64,000 bases of DNA from Anaeromyxobacter paludicola (lineage in GTDB: Bacteria; Myxococcota; Myxococcia; Myxococcales; Anaeromyxobacteraceae): positions 1,178,001 to 1,242,000 of the forward strand of contig NZ_AP025592.1 of NCBI RefSeq assembly GCF_023169965.1, in the 5' to 3' direction. The notes beneath the pieces are model-generated. The model was not told where the DNA came from, did not search any database, and saw only the letters and a program-made list of their open reading frames with translations. This document shows, one piece after another, positions 11,988-20,988 of this stretch. How positions within the stretch are numbered: position 1 is the first letter of the stretch; every line of letters begins with the position of its first letter. The position numbers were made by a program, and so were the translations under genes.

Positions 11988-13550
11988 ATGGACCAGCTCC
12001 TCTCCTCCCTCCGCCAGCTGCCCCAGCGGTTCGCCGCCCTGCCGGGCGCGTTCCGCGCGCTCGTCATCGTGGGGCTCGCCGCGGCCATCCTGGGCGCGGT
12101 GGCCTACAGCGTGGCCCAGGGCGAGACCTGGCAGTACGCCTTCACCAACCTCACCGCCGAGGACTCCGGCGACGCCGCCGCGCTCCTCAAGACCGCCGGC
12201 GTCCCCTACCGGCTCGAGGCCGGCGGCAGCGCGCTGGCGGTCCCGGCCGCCAAGGTCTACGACGCGCGCCTCCTGCTCGCCGCGCAGGGGCTGCCGCGCG
12301 GCGGCGGGGTGGGCTTCGAGATCTTCGACAAGGGCGACCTCGGCGTCTCCGAGTTCACCCAGAAGGTGAACCTGCGCCGCGCCATCGAGGGCGAGCTCGC
12401 CCGCACCATCGGCAAGCTCGGCTCGGTGCGCGCCGCCCGCGTGCACATCACCCTGCCGGAGAAGGGGCTCTTCCGCGACGAGGACCGCAAGGCCTCCGCC
12501 GCGGTGGTGCTCACGCTGCAGCCGGGCCGGGCGCTGGAGGAGCGCGAGGTGGCCGGGATCCGCCACCTCACCGCCTCGGCGGTGCCGGGGCTCGCGCCGG
12601 GGAGCGTCTCGGTCATCGACGGCCGCGGCAACGTCCTCTCGAGCGAGGGCGCCTGGGGCGAGGCCGACGGCTTCCAGCGCCGCGTCGAGCACGACCTGCA
12701 GCAGCGGGTGACGGAGCTCCTCGAGCAGGCGGTGGGCCCGGGCGCCGTGGTGGCCCGCGTGACCGCCTCGGTGGACGCCTCCGAGGTCCAGACCAGCGCC
12801 GAGAAGGTGGACCCCGACGCCACCGCGCTGCGCAACGAGCGGCACGTGCTGCAGAGCCAGAGCCAGTCGAGCGCCACGCCCGGCGGGGTGGCCGGCGCGG
12901 CCGGCAACCAGCCCGGCGCCCCGGCGGCGACCGCCACCGGCCAGAACGGCAGCTCGACCATGCAGGACGACGTGAAGAACTACGACGTCTCGCGCACCAG
13001 CACCACCACCGTCACCCGCGCTCCGCGCGTGAAGCGCATCTCGGTCGCGGTGCTGCTCGACGGGGTCGGCGGCAAGCCCCGCCCGGACGCCGAGGTGCAG
13101 CGGCTCGGAGAGCTCGCCAAGCGGGCGGTCGGCTTCGACGCCGCCCGCGGCGACGAGCTCGACATCTCCTCCTCCCCGTTCACCCGCGCCGACGAGCAGG
13201 CCGGCGCCGCGGCGGGCGCGCCGGCGGAGGCGAAGCGCGGCGTGCTCCTCGCCGGGGGCGCCGTGGCCGCGGCCGTGGTCCTCGCGGCGGTCCTCCTCCT
13301 GGCGCTGCGCAAGAAGGGGCCGGCGGCCCCGGCCTTCCCGCCGGGCGCCACCGTGGCGCAGCTCGAGGCGGCGCTCGCCGCCGACGCCGCGCTGATGGAC
13401 GCCGGCGCCGCCGGCATGCCGCGCCTCCCCGACCCGGCGAGCGGCATGCGGGATCGGGCCAAGGCGCTCGTGACGCAGGACCCGGCCAAGGCGGCGCTCA
13501 TCCTGCGCGCCTGGATCCAGAACGAGGGCAGCAACAATGCCAGAAGCTGA
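11988..13550 (+). CDS. fliF: Flagellar MS-ring protein FliF
   Basis: A 520-residue inner-membrane protein forming the MS ring. A first membrane segment (about 26-44) is followed by ring-building domains with GDLGVSEFTQKVNLRRAIEG and RVHITLPEK. A Gly/Ala/Gln-rich loop spans about 290-325. A second membrane segment lies near 415-438 (LLAGGAVAAAVVLAAVLLL). The C-terminal tail (ALILRAWIQNE) is the FliG-binding motif. It overlaps fliG by 14 bp. Confidence 0.96.
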   Translation: MDQLLSSLRQLPQRFAALPGAFRALVIVGLAAAILGAVAYSVAQGETWQYAFTNLTAEDSGDAAALLKTAGVPYRLEAGGSALAVPAAKVYDARLLLAAQGLPRGGGVGFEIFDKGDLGVSEFTQKVNLRRAIEGELARTIGKLGSVRAARVHITLPEKGLFRDEDRKASAAVVLTLQPGRALEEREVAGIRHLTASAVPGLAPGSVSVIDGRGNVLSSEGAWGEADGFQRRVEHDLQQRVTELLEQAVGPGAVVARVTASVDASEVQTSAEKVDPDATALRNERHVLQSQSQSSATPGGVAGAAGNQPGAPAATATGQNGSSTMQDDVKNYDVSRTSTTTVTRAPRVKRISVAVLLDGVGGKPRPDAEVQRLGELAKRAVGFDAARGDELDISSSPFTRADEQAGAAAGAPAEAKRGVLLAGGAVAAAVVLAAVLLLALRKKGPAAPAFPPGATVAQLEAALAADAALMDAGAAGMPRLPDPASGMRDRAKALVTQDPAKAALILRAWIQNEGSNNARS

Positions 13551-14592
13551 GAGCGCGCCCCGCGGCCGCCCCGGCCCGCCCCCCGCGCCGGTCGAGGTGG
13601 TCTCGCCGCAGTGGGTCAAGGCCGCCGCGGTGCTCCTCGGGCTCGGGCCCGACATCGCCATCACCCTCTTCCGGCAGTTCACGGAGGCGGAGCTGCGCCG
13701 CATCGCGCTCGGCGCCAAGGAGCTGCGCAAGCGCGGCGACGAGGCGGTGCCCGACGCGCTCGGCAGCTTCTGCCAGTCCATGGAGAAGGTGGGCGGCGAG
13801 GCGGCCGCCGGCGACGACGTGCTGCGCGAGGTGGCGACGCGCGCGGTGGGCGCGGACGCCGCCCGGCGGGCCTTCGACGGCATCATGCCGCCGCCCCCGC
13901 CCGACGAGGTGCTCGGCCCGGTGTCGCAGGCCGACCCCGAGGCGCTCGCGATGGTGCTGCAGCGCGAGGGCGCCCAGACCATGGCGCTCGTCCTCTCCTC
14001 GCTCGAGCCCTGGCGCGCCGCCGGCGTGCTGGAGCGGCTGCCCGAGAAGAAGCGGCCCGAGGTGCTCCGGCGCATGGCGACCATCGAGTCGGTGGCGCCC
14101 GAGGTGCTGCGCGAGGTGGGCCAGGCCCTCTCGGCCGAGCTCAAGGCGCTGGTGGCCGGCGGCATGCGCAAGGTGGACGGCAAGAAGACCGCCCTCGAGA
14201 TCCTGCGCTTCGTCCCCGTCTCGCAGCAGGGCGCGGTGCTCGCCGAGATCGAGCGCGACGACGGCGGGCTCGCCGGCGAGCTGCGCGGCAGCCTCTTCAC
14301 CTTCGAGGACCTGCGCAACCTCGCCGACCGGGATCTCCAGACGCTGCTGCGGGAGATCGACATGAAGAAGCTGGCCGTGGCGCTCAAGGGGGCCACCCCC
14401 GAGATCAAGCAGAAGTTCATGGGCAACCTCTCCTCGCGCGCGGCCGAGATGTTCCAGGACGACCTCGCCGCGATGGGCCCGGTCAAGCTGGCCACGGTGG
14501 AGGCGGCGCAGTCGGAGATCGCCAAGCTGGCGCAGGACCTCGCCGCCCAGAACCGGATCACCATCGTCGGCGCCGGCGAGAAGATGCTCTGA
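13537..14592 (+). CDS. fliG: Flagellar motor switch protein FliG
   Basis: A 351-residue C-ring protein that couples stator force to the rotor. Middle-domain sequence ALVLSSLEPWRAAGVLERLPEKKRPEVL and the C-terminal charged helix region FEDLRNLADRDLQTLLREID are as in the family. A proline-rich 20-residue N-terminal extension precedes the usual start. Confidence 0.96.
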   Translation: MPEAESAPRGRPGPPPAPVEVVSPQWVKAAAVLLGLGPDIAITLFRQFTEAELRRIALGAKELRKRGDEAVPDALGSFCQSMEKVGGEAAAGDDVLREVATRAVGADAARRAFDGIMPPPPPDEVLGPVSQADPEALAMVLQREGAQTMALVLSSLEPWRAAGVLERLPEKKRPEVLRRMATIESVAPEVLREVGQALSAELKALVAGGMRKVDGKKTALEILRFVPVSQQGAVLAEIERDDGGLAGELRGSLFTFEDLRNLADRDLQTLLREIDMKKLAVALKGATPEIKQKFMGNLSSRAAEMFQDDLAAMGPVKLATVEAAQSEIAKLAQDLAAQNRITIVGAGEKML

Positions 14593-14602
14593 GGCTCACG
14601 CC

Positions 14603-15247
14603 ATGGCCCCTCCCCCTCCAGGCGCGCTCCGCCGTCCCGGCTTCCTCTCCTCGGTCCCCGAGGAGCGCGCGGTCGAGCCCGCGCCGTTCGTCGCCCACCT
14701 CGCCCGCGCGCCGCTGCCGCTCCGCCAGGCCCGGCTGCAGGAGCCGCAGGAGCCGCCGCCCCCGCCCCCGCCGCCGCCAGGCCCCTCCGCCGCCGACCTC
14801 GCCGAGATCCGGCGCGAGGCGATGGAGCGGGTGGCGCAGGCCGTCCAGCTCCTGAAGCTCCAGTCGGAGCGGCTCGCCGAGCAGGCCCGCGCCGACGCGC
14901 TGGAGATCGGCTTCCAGGTGGCGGCCCGCATCCTCGAGGCCGAGGTGCGCCAGAGCCCGGAGCCCCTGTTCGCGCTGGTCCGCTCGGCCCTCCGGCGCGC
15001 CGGCGACTCCCGCCAGATCGCCCTGCGCGCCTGCCCCGAGGACGCCGCCCTGCTCCAGTCGGAGGCCGGGCGCGAGGCGATGGGCGTCGCCACGGCGCGG
15101 GTCGAGATCGTGCCCGACCCGGAGCTCGCCCGCGGCGACTGCGTCGTCGAGACCGACTACGGCCGGGTGGACGGGCGGCTCGCCACGCGGCTCGCCGAGG
15201 TGCGGCGGGCGGTGGACGGCGCGCTCGAGGGAGGCGGCGCCGCGTGA
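14603..15247 (+). CDS. fliH: Flagellar export ATPase regulator FliH
   Basis: A 214-residue stator-like regulator of the FliI ATPase. The first 75 residues are proline-rich and include nine consecutive prolines (about 52-60), just before a long amphipathic helix (AEIRREAMERVAQAVQ). The C-terminal globular part (VEIVPDPELARGDCVVETDYGRVDGRL) is typical of FliH/YscL. Overlaps fliI by GTGA. Confidence 0.9.
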   Translation: MAPPPPGALRRPGFLSSVPEERAVEPAPFVAHLARAPLPLRQARLQEPQEPPPPPPPPPGPSAADLAEIRREAMERVAQAVQLLKLQSERLAEQARADALEIGFQVAARILEAEVRQSPEPLFALVRSALRRAGDSRQIALRACPEDAALLQSEAGREAMGVATARVEIVPDPELARGDCVVETDYGRVDGRLATRLAEVRRAVDGALEGGGAA

Positions 15248-16572
15248 GCCTCCACGACCTCGACGCCCTCCGCCGGGCCCTCGCCGACGCCGACCCGCTG
15301 CCGCTCACCGGCACGGTGGTGCGGGCCACCGGCCTCGTCATCGAGGCCTCGCTGCCGCGCGTCCCGGTCGGCACCGGCTGCGAGATCCGGGCGGCCGACG
15401 GCGCGCTGGTGCAGGCCGAGGTGGTGGGCTTCGCCGGCCAGACCGCGCGGCTCATGCCGCTCGGCGACATCCAGGGCATCGGCGAGGGCTGCGTGGTGAC
15501 GCCGCGCGCCAGCGCCGGCGAGATCCCGGTGGGCGAGGCGCTCCTCGGCCGGGTGGTGGACAGCGCGCTGCACCCCATCGACGGCGGCCCGGTCCCCATC
15601 CTGCGCGGCCGGGTGAAGCTCCACCGCAGCCCGCCCTCCTCCATGGAGCGGCGCCGGGTCCTCGACCCGCTGCCGCTCGGCATCCGCTCCATCGACGCCT
15701 TCCTCACCGTCGGCGAGGGGCAGCGGCTCGCGGTGCTCGCCGGTCCGGGCGTGGGCAAGAGCGTGCTGCTGGGCATGCTGGCCCGCTCCGCCTCCGCCGA
15801 CGTGGTGGTGGTCGGGCTGGTGGGCGAGCGCGGGCGCGAGGTGCGGGACTTCATCGAGCGAGACCTCGGCACCGGGCTCGCCCGCTCGGTGGTGGTGGTG
15901 GCGACGAGCGACGAGTCGCCGCTCCGGCGGCTCCGGGCCGGCATGGTCGCGACCGCGGTCGCCGAGCACTTCCGGGCGCGGGGCCAGAAGGTGCTCCTGC
16001 TCGTGGACTCGCTCTCGCGCATCTGCCAGGCGCAGCGCGAGATCGGGCTCGCGGCCGGGGAGCCGCCGACCACCAAGGGCTACCCGCCCTCCGCCTTCGC
16101 GCTCCTGCCGCGGCTGGTGGAGCGCGCCGGGAACGACGGCGGCGCGGGGAGCATCACCGCCTTCTACTCGGTGCTCGCCGAGGGCGACGACCAGGCCGAT
16201 CCGATCGTGGACGCCGCCAAGGCGACGCTCGACGGCCACGTGGTCCTCTCGCGCAAGCTCGCCGAGGCGGGCCACTTCCCGGCCGTGGACGTCCTCGCGA
16301 GCATCTCGCGCGTCATGAACGACGTCGTGGACGAGCGCCACCGCGAGCTGGCGCGGCAGGCCCGCGAGGTGCTCTCGGCCTGGCGCGAGTCGGCCGACCT
16401 CGTCGAGGTGGGCGCCTACGTCGCGGGCTCGAACCCGCGGGTGGACCGCGCGCTCCGCTGCCTGCCGGCCATCGAGGCCTTCCTGAAGCAGGCCCCGGCG
16501 GAGCGGACCGCCATCGACGACGCCCGCGCGCAGCTCCGCGCCGCGCTCGGGATCGCCCCGGAGGCCGCGTGA
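15244..16572 (+). CDS. fliI: Flagellum-specific ATPase FliI
   Basis: A 442-residue F1-type hexameric ATPase of the export apparatus. P-loop AGPGVGKSVLLG (about 166-177), the signature VVVGLVGERGREVRDFIE, Walker B VLLLVDSLSRI and the PPSAFALLPRLVERAG segment are intact. GTG start overlapping the fliH stop. FliJ, which normally follows FliI, is instead at 44837-45271. Confidence 0.97.
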   Translation: MSLHDLDALRRALADADPLPLTGTVVRATGLVIEASLPRVPVGTGCEIRAADGALVQAEVVGFAGQTARLMPLGDIQGIGEGCVVTPRASAGEIPVGEALLGRVVDSALHPIDGGPVPILRGRVKLHRSPPSSMERRRVLDPLPLGIRSIDAFLTVGEGQRLAVLAGPGVGKSVLLGMLARSASADVVVVGLVGERGREVRDFIERDLGTGLARSVVVVATSDESPLRRLRAGMVATAVAEHFRARGQKVLLLVDSLSRICQAQREIGLAAGEPPTTKGYPPSAFALLPRLVERAGNDGGAGSITAFYSVLAEGDDQADPIVDAAKATLDGHVVLSRKLAEAGHFPAVDVLASISRVMNDVVDERHRELARQAREVLSAWRESADLVEVGAYVAGSNPRVDRALRCLPAIEAFLKQAPAERTAIDDARAQLRAALGIAPEAA

Positions 16573-17228
16573 CCGGCCGCGCGCTCGCCTTCGCGCTCCT
16601 GGCGCTGCTCCCGGCGGCCCCCGCCCGGCTCGCCCTCGCGGAGGGGCACGGCCCGGCGGCGCCGCCCCCCGTCGCGCCCGTCGTGGCCCCCTCGGCGGCC
16701 GCCGCCGCCAAGGGCGGCGACGCCCAGAAGCGGTTCGGGACCGACGCGGCCATCGCGCGCGAGGCGGCCGCCCGCGCCGCCGAGCAGGACATCCCCTACT
16801 CCCTCACCGCCCGGGCGCTGCTCGACGAGCTCCGCCAGACGCGCGCCGGGCAGGCCAGGGCCGGGGCCGAGCGCGAGGCGCTCGCCGCGGAGCGCGCCCG
16901 CCTCGACCGGACCGCCGCCGAGATCGCGCAGGCCCGCGCGGCCCTCCGCGACGAGACCGCGCGGCTCGAGACCCTGGTCGGCCACGGCGCCACCTGCGCC
17001 GCCGCCGCCCCGACCGTCCCGCCCGAGGTGCTCGCGAAGACCCTCAAGGTGATGAAGCCGGAGCAGGCGGCCGGGGTCATCGCCAAGCTCGACCGCCCCC
17101 TCGCGGTCGAGCTCCTGCGCCACATGAAGCCGGCCGAGGCCGGCCCCGTCCTCGATCGGATGAGCACCGAGCGCGCCGCGGAGCTCATCCGCTCCATGGC
17201 CGCCAACCAGCCCGGAGCCACGAGATGA
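16569..17228 (+). CDS. MotE-like periplasmic flagellar chaperone
   Basis: A 219-residue protein in the place usually held by fliJ. It has a signal sequence (about 1-24), an Ala/Pro linker, a charged coiled coil (about 75-135, REALAAERARLDRTAAEI) and a C-terminal MgtE_N-like repeat domain (LAKTLKVMKPEQAAGVIAKL, LRHMKPAEAGPVLDRM). This is the MotE architecture; MotE acts as a periplasmic chaperone for the MotC stator protein in Rhizobium. Here the partner could be MotB. GTG start overlaps fliI; the stop overlaps fliK by ATGA. Confidence 0.72.
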   Translation: MTGRALAFALLALLPAAPARLALAEGHGPAAPPPVAPVVAPSAAAAAKGGDAQKRFGTDAAIAREAAARAAEQDIPYSLTARALLDELRQTRAGQARAGAEREALAAERARLDRTAAEIAQARAALRDETARLETLVGHGATCAAAAPTVPPEVLAKTLKVMKPEQAAGVIAKLDRPLAVELLRHMKPAEAGPVLDRMSTERAAELIRSMAANQPGATR

Positions 17229-18586
17229 GCGTCACCCCTTCCCCGCTCCTGCCCGGCGGCGCCGCCGCCCAGGCCGCCCGCGGCCGCGCCCCCGGCGCCA
17301 AGGCCGGGCACGCCGCCGCGACCGGCTTCGCGGCCCTCCTCGCCGCAGCGGGGAAGCCGGCCGCCGCCGCCGCGACCGCGACCGGGGCGGCCGCCGCCCT
17401 CGCGGCCCAGGCCGGCCAGGCGACGCGGGCCCTCCCCTCCGCCCGCCCCGGCGCGCTCGCCGAGCGTCGCGCCGACGCCCCCGCCGCGAGCGGCCCCGGC
17501 CCCCGCCGGGCCGCCGACGCCGAGCGCCGCCGTTCGCCCGACACCGCCGGCGCCGCCGCGCCGGACCCGCTCGCCTCGTCGACGGCGGCGGCGCAGGCCG
17601 CCGCGCTCGCCGCCGCGCCCCGCCCCGCCGCCCCGGGCCCGGCCCCGGCGGCCCGTCGCCCGGCGGCCCCTGGGACCGGCAGCGCGACCGAGGTCGCCGC
17701 GGCCGCCGCCGGCGCGCGCGAGGCCGCGGCGGGAGCCGCCGAGGGGCCGAAGGCGGCCGGGGCGGCGCGCGCCGCGCCCGCGCGCGGCCAGCGCGCCGAC
17801 GATCCCGAGGCCGGACCGCGCGCCTTCGACGCGGCGCGCCCGGAGGACGCCCGGAGGGGCGCGCCCGCCCCGGCCCGCAAGGCCGCCGCCAGCGCCGAGG
17901 CGTCGTCGCCGGCCGCGGCCGCCCCGGGCGTGCCCGTCCCGCAGCCGACCCGGCTCGCGGCCCCGCCGGCCCACCCCCAGGCCGCGGGGGACAAGCCGGC
18001 GGAGCGGGAGCCCGGCGAGAAGCGGCGCGAGGCCCCGGCGAGCGCCGCCGCCGCCGCGGCGCCGGCGACGGCCGCGCTCCCCGCGCCGGTCCCGGAGCCC
18101 GAGCGCGCCACCCGCGCCGCCGCGCCGGCCGCGGCGGCGCCGCCCCGCCCCGTCGAGGCGCCGGCGGAGGACCAGGTGCAGGGCGCCGTGCTGAAGAACG
18201 CCGCCCACCTCCGCATCGAGTCGCCCGACCTCGGCGACGTCTCGCTCCACCTGCGGGTGCGCGACGGCGTGGCCCACCTCCGGCTCGACGGCGAGGCCGC
18301 GCGCGCGATGGCCGACCGCGCCCCCGAGCTCTCCCGCGCCCTCGCCGCCGAGGGGCTCTCCCTCGGCCGCGTGGACGTGACGCACGCCGTCTCCGAGGCG
18401 CCGCGCGCCGCGCCCCAGGGCGGCTCCGACGCCTTCGCGAGCGCGGATCGGGGCGGCCGCCAGGCCCCGGATCCGGAGGAGCGCCCGGAGCCGCGCCGCC
18501 CGGCGCCGCAGCCCGCCTCCGTCCCGGCCGGTCCCGCCGCCGCGCCCTCCACCTCCTCTCTCGGCACGCTGCACGTGAAGGCTTAA
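17225..18586 (+). CDS. fliK: Flagellar hook-length control protein FliK
   Basis: A 453-residue, mostly disordered protein: the first 310 residues are almost entirely Ala, Pro, Gly, Arg and Glu. The conserved Flg_hook domain follows (about 315-395), with LRIESPDLGDVSLHLRVRDG and LSRALAAEGLSLGRVDV. It measures hook length and switches export specificity. Its place before flgD supports the call despite the low complexity. Confidence 0.86.
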   Translation: MSVTPSPLLPGGAAAQAARGRAPGAKAGHAAATGFAALLAAAGKPAAAAATATGAAAALAAQAGQATRALPSARPGALAERRADAPAASGPGPRRAADAERRRSPDTAGAAAPDPLASSTAAAQAAALAAAPRPAAPGPAPAARRPAAPGTGSATEVAAAAAGAREAAAGAAEGPKAAGAARAAPARGQRADDPEAGPRAFDAARPEDARRGAPAPARKAAASAEASSPAAAAPGVPVPQPTRLAAPPAHPQAAGDKPAEREPGEKRREAPASAAAAAAPATAALPAPVPEPERATRAAAPAAAAPPRPVEAPAEDQVQGAVLKNAAHLRIESPDLGDVSLHLRVRDGVAHLRLDGEAARAMADRAPELSRALAAEGLSLGRVDVTHAVSEAPRAAPQGGSDAFASADRGGRQAPDPEERPEPRRPAPQPASVPAGPAAAPSTSSLGTLHVKA

Positions 18587-18595
18587 GGAGCCCCG

Positions 18596-19288
18596 ATGGA
18601 CACCTCCGCCGTCAACTCGACCGCCAACATCGCGGGCACCACCGCGACGACCACCGGCAAGAGCACCCTCGGGAAGGACGACTTCCTGAAGCTCATGCTG
18701 GCGCAGCTCCAGAACCAGGACCCGACGCAGCCGGTGGACAACCAGGCCTTCGTCGCGCAGATGGCGCAGTTCTCGAGCGTGGAGCAGCTGCAGAACGTGA
18801 ACGACCAGCTCGGCAACCTGCTGCTCGCCCAGAACTCCGGGAACCAGATGTCCTTCGCCTCGATGGTGGGCAAGGACGTCCTCTTCAACACCGACGGCGT
18901 GACGCTCGTCCCCGGCCAGGCGGCGCAGGTCCAGGCCTCGCTCGCCGACTCGGCCGACAAGGTCTCGGCGGTCATCACCAACGCCAGCGGCAAGGTGGTG
19001 CGGACCATCCAGCTCGGGGCGCGCCAGGCCGGCGACCTCGCCGTGAGCTGGGACGGGCGGGACGACGACGCCCAGGCCCTCCCGGCCGGCGACTACAAGA
19101 TCGCGGTGAGCGCCTACAAGGCCAACGGCGACAAGGTGGGCGTGACGGAGCGGTCCACCGGGACGGTCACCGGCGTCCGCTACGAGAACGGCGCGGCGCT
19201 GCTCCTCGTGGGCGGCCGCAAGGTGCCGCTCTCCGACGTCCTCGAGATCGATCAGCACCAGGCAACCTCCACGAACGCGGGCGCCTAG
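18596..19288 (+). CDS. flgD: Flagellar hook-capping protein FlgD
   Basis: A 230-residue scaffold that caps the growing hook. The N-terminal motif [19 protein letters not shown] is diagnostic, followed by [18 protein letters not shown]. The remaining part is the FlgD Ig/Tudor-like region ([20 protein letters not shown]). AAGGAGCC precedes the ATG. Confidence 0.96.
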   Translation: MDTSAVNSTANIAGTTATTTGKSTLGKDDFLKLMLAQLQNQDPTQPVDNQAFVAQMAQFSSVEQLQNVNDQLGNLLLAQNSGNQMSFASMVGKDVLFNTDGVTLVPGQAAQVQASLADSADKVSAVITNASGKVVRTIQLGARQAGDLAVSWDGRDDDAQALPAGDYKIAVSAYKANGDKVGVTERSTGTVTGVRYENGAALLLVGGRKVPLSDVLEIDQHQATSTNAGA

Positions 19289-19322
19289 CCCGGAACTCCG
19301 ACGCGAAAGAAAGGGCAACCCC

Positions 19323-20603
19323 ATGAGCCTCCTCTCCTCCATGAACGCCGGGACCAGCGGGATGCAGTCGGCCTCCGCCGAGCTCTCGGTGGTGAGCGAC
19401 AACATCGCCAACTCCAACACCGTCGGCTTCAAGGCCGGCCGGGCCGCCTTCGAGGACGTGCTCTCGAGCAGCGTCGGCGGCACCGAGACCGGCCTCGGCT
19501 CGCGCCTCTCCGGCATCCAGAAGATGTTCATGCAGGGCGCCCTCACCAGCACCGGGGTCTCGACCGACCTCGCGCTCCAGGGCAACGGCATGTTCGTGCT
19601 GAAGGGCTCGCAGGGCGGCCAGACCGGCACGTTCTACTCGCGCGCCGGCCAGTTCACCGTGGACAAGGACGGCTACATGGTGAACCTCCAGGGCCTGAAG
19701 GTGCAGGGCTTCCTGGCCGACCAGAGCGGGCAGATCACCTCCAGCTCCTCCGACCTGCTCGTCGGCAACGCCTCGGCCACCCCCAAGGCCACCTCGGCCA
19801 TCACCGTGAAGGCCAACCTCCAGGCCGACGCGACCACCCCGGCCGCCGCCTGGGACCCGACCGACCCGAGCAGCACCTCCAACTTCTCCACCAGCCTCAC
19901 CGTGTACGACTCGCTCGGCACCGCCCACCAGGTGCAGGCCTTCTTCCGCAAGACCGGCACCGGGGCCTGGGACTGGCACGCCCTCACCGACGGCTCCGGC
20001 GTGGCCGGCGGCACCGCCGGCACGGCGAGCGAGATCGCGAGCGGCACGCTCTCCTTCGACACGAGCGGCAAGCTCACGGCGGTGACGCAGACGAGCTCGT
20101 TCAACCCGGCCGGCGCGTCGGGCCCGCAGGCGCTCTCCTTCAACTTCGGCGACCCCACCGGCGCGGGCGGCACCGGCCTCGCCGGCATCACCCAGTTCTC
20201 GGCCGCCTCGGCCACCACCTTCCTCGGCCAGGACGGCTACGCCTCGGGCCAGCTCGCCTCGATCCAGGTGGACGCGACCGGCACGGTCACCGGCGTCTTC
20301 TCGAACGGCCAGTCGCGGCCGCTCGGCCAGGTGGCGGTGGCGAGCTTCACCGCCCAGGACCAGCTGGCGCGCGTGGGCGGCAACCTCTTCACCGGCACGC
20401 TCGCGGCCGGCACCCCGGTCATCGGCACCCCGGGTCAGGGCGGACGCGCCACCATCACCTCCGGCGCGCTCGAGCAGTCGAACGTGGACCTCGCCGACCA
20501 GTTCGTGCGGATGATCTCGGCGCAGCGCGCCTTCGAGGCCAACTCGAAGACCATCACCACCACCGACCAGCTCCTCTCCGAGCTCATCCAGTCGAAGCGC
20601 TAG
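19323..20603 (+). CDS. flgE: Flagellar hook protein FlgE
   Basis: A 426-residue hook subunit with the N-terminal signature SVVSDNIANSNTVGFKAGRA, FlgE D2 features (TSLTVYDSLGTAHQVQAFF) and C-terminal GALEQSNVDLADQFVRMISA followed by QRAFEANSKTI. Last gene of the first large structural operon; only 34 bp separate it from flgD. Confidence 0.96.
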   Translation: MSLLSSMNAGTSGMQSASAELSVVSDNIANSNTVGFKAGRAAFEDVLSSSVGGTETGLGSRLSGIQKMFMQGALTSTGVSTDLALQGNGMFVLKGSQGGQTGTFYSRAGQFTVDKDGYMVNLQGLKVQGFLADQSGQITSSSSDLLVGNASATPKATSAITVKANLQADATTPAAAWDPTDPSSTSNFSTSLTVYDSLGTAHQVQAFFRKTGTGAWDWHALTDGSGVAGGTAGTASEIASGTLSFDTSGKLTAVTQTSSFNPAGASGPQALSFNFGDPTGAGGTGLAGITQFSAASATTFLGQDGYASGQLASIQVDATGTVTGVFSNGQSRPLGQVAVASFTAQDQLARVGGNLFTGTLAAGTPVIGTPGQGGRATITSGALEQSNVDLADQFVRMISAQRAFEANSKTITTTDQLLSELIQSKR

Positions 20604-20615
20604 GCGCGCGCCGCC

Positions 20616-20632
20616 TCGGCGAGCGGCTTGCA
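20616..20632 (+). promoter_or_regulatory. Sigma-54 promoter for flbD-motAB
   Basis: TCGGCGAGCGGCTTGCA has GG (20618-20619) and GC (20630-20631) 10 bp apart, with a full TTGCA -12 element. The predicted +1 near 20643 gives a leader of about 100 nt before flbD, in which no structure was noted. Confidence 0.55.
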
Positions 20633-20742
20633 TGAGGGCCGATCCGGCCCCCCTCGATCCGGCTCCGGCCGTGTCGCGGGGGACCCGGGTTGGCCCTTAG
20701 CATTTCCCCCGTGCGTGCCGAAGAGCCCGGAGAGGAGCCGCG

Positions 20743-20985
20743 ATGATCTGTCTCACGCGACTGGACGGGCAGGAGCTCGTGGTCAACGCCGACCACATCC
20801 TCACCGTCGAGCGCACCCCCGACACCATGATGCTGCTCACCACTGGCCTGCGGCTCATGGTGCGCGAGACCGTGGAGGACGTGGTGTCGCGCACGGTGGA
20901 GTACCGCCGGACCATCGCCCGGGGGCCGCTGGTGCACGACGCCGCCGTGCTCCCCTTCGGCCGCCGCGCGCCGGCGGAGCCCTGA
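20743..20985 (+). CDS. flbD: FlbD family flagellar protein (small)
   Basis: An 80-residue protein of the small FlbD family found before motAB in Gram-positives, spirochetes and delta-proteobacteria. The conserved core is MICLTRLDGQELVVNADHI, VERTPDTMMLLTTG and VRETVEDVVSRTVEYRR. It is unrelated to the Caulobacter response regulator also called FlbD. Its molecular role is uncertain. GGAGAGG precedes the ATG; motA follows after 3 bp. Confidence 0.9.
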   Translation: MICLTRLDGQELVVNADHILTVERTPDTMMLLTTGLRLMVRETVEDVVSRTVEYRRTIARGPLVHDAAVLPFGRRAPAEP

Positions 20986-20988
20986 GCC

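Noticed and set aside
11955-16076. Open frame of about 1370 codons on the minus strand opposite fliF-fliG-fliH-fliI
   Set aside because: Same reason: composition is Ser/Arg/Pro-rich shadow sequence opposite four recognised genes.
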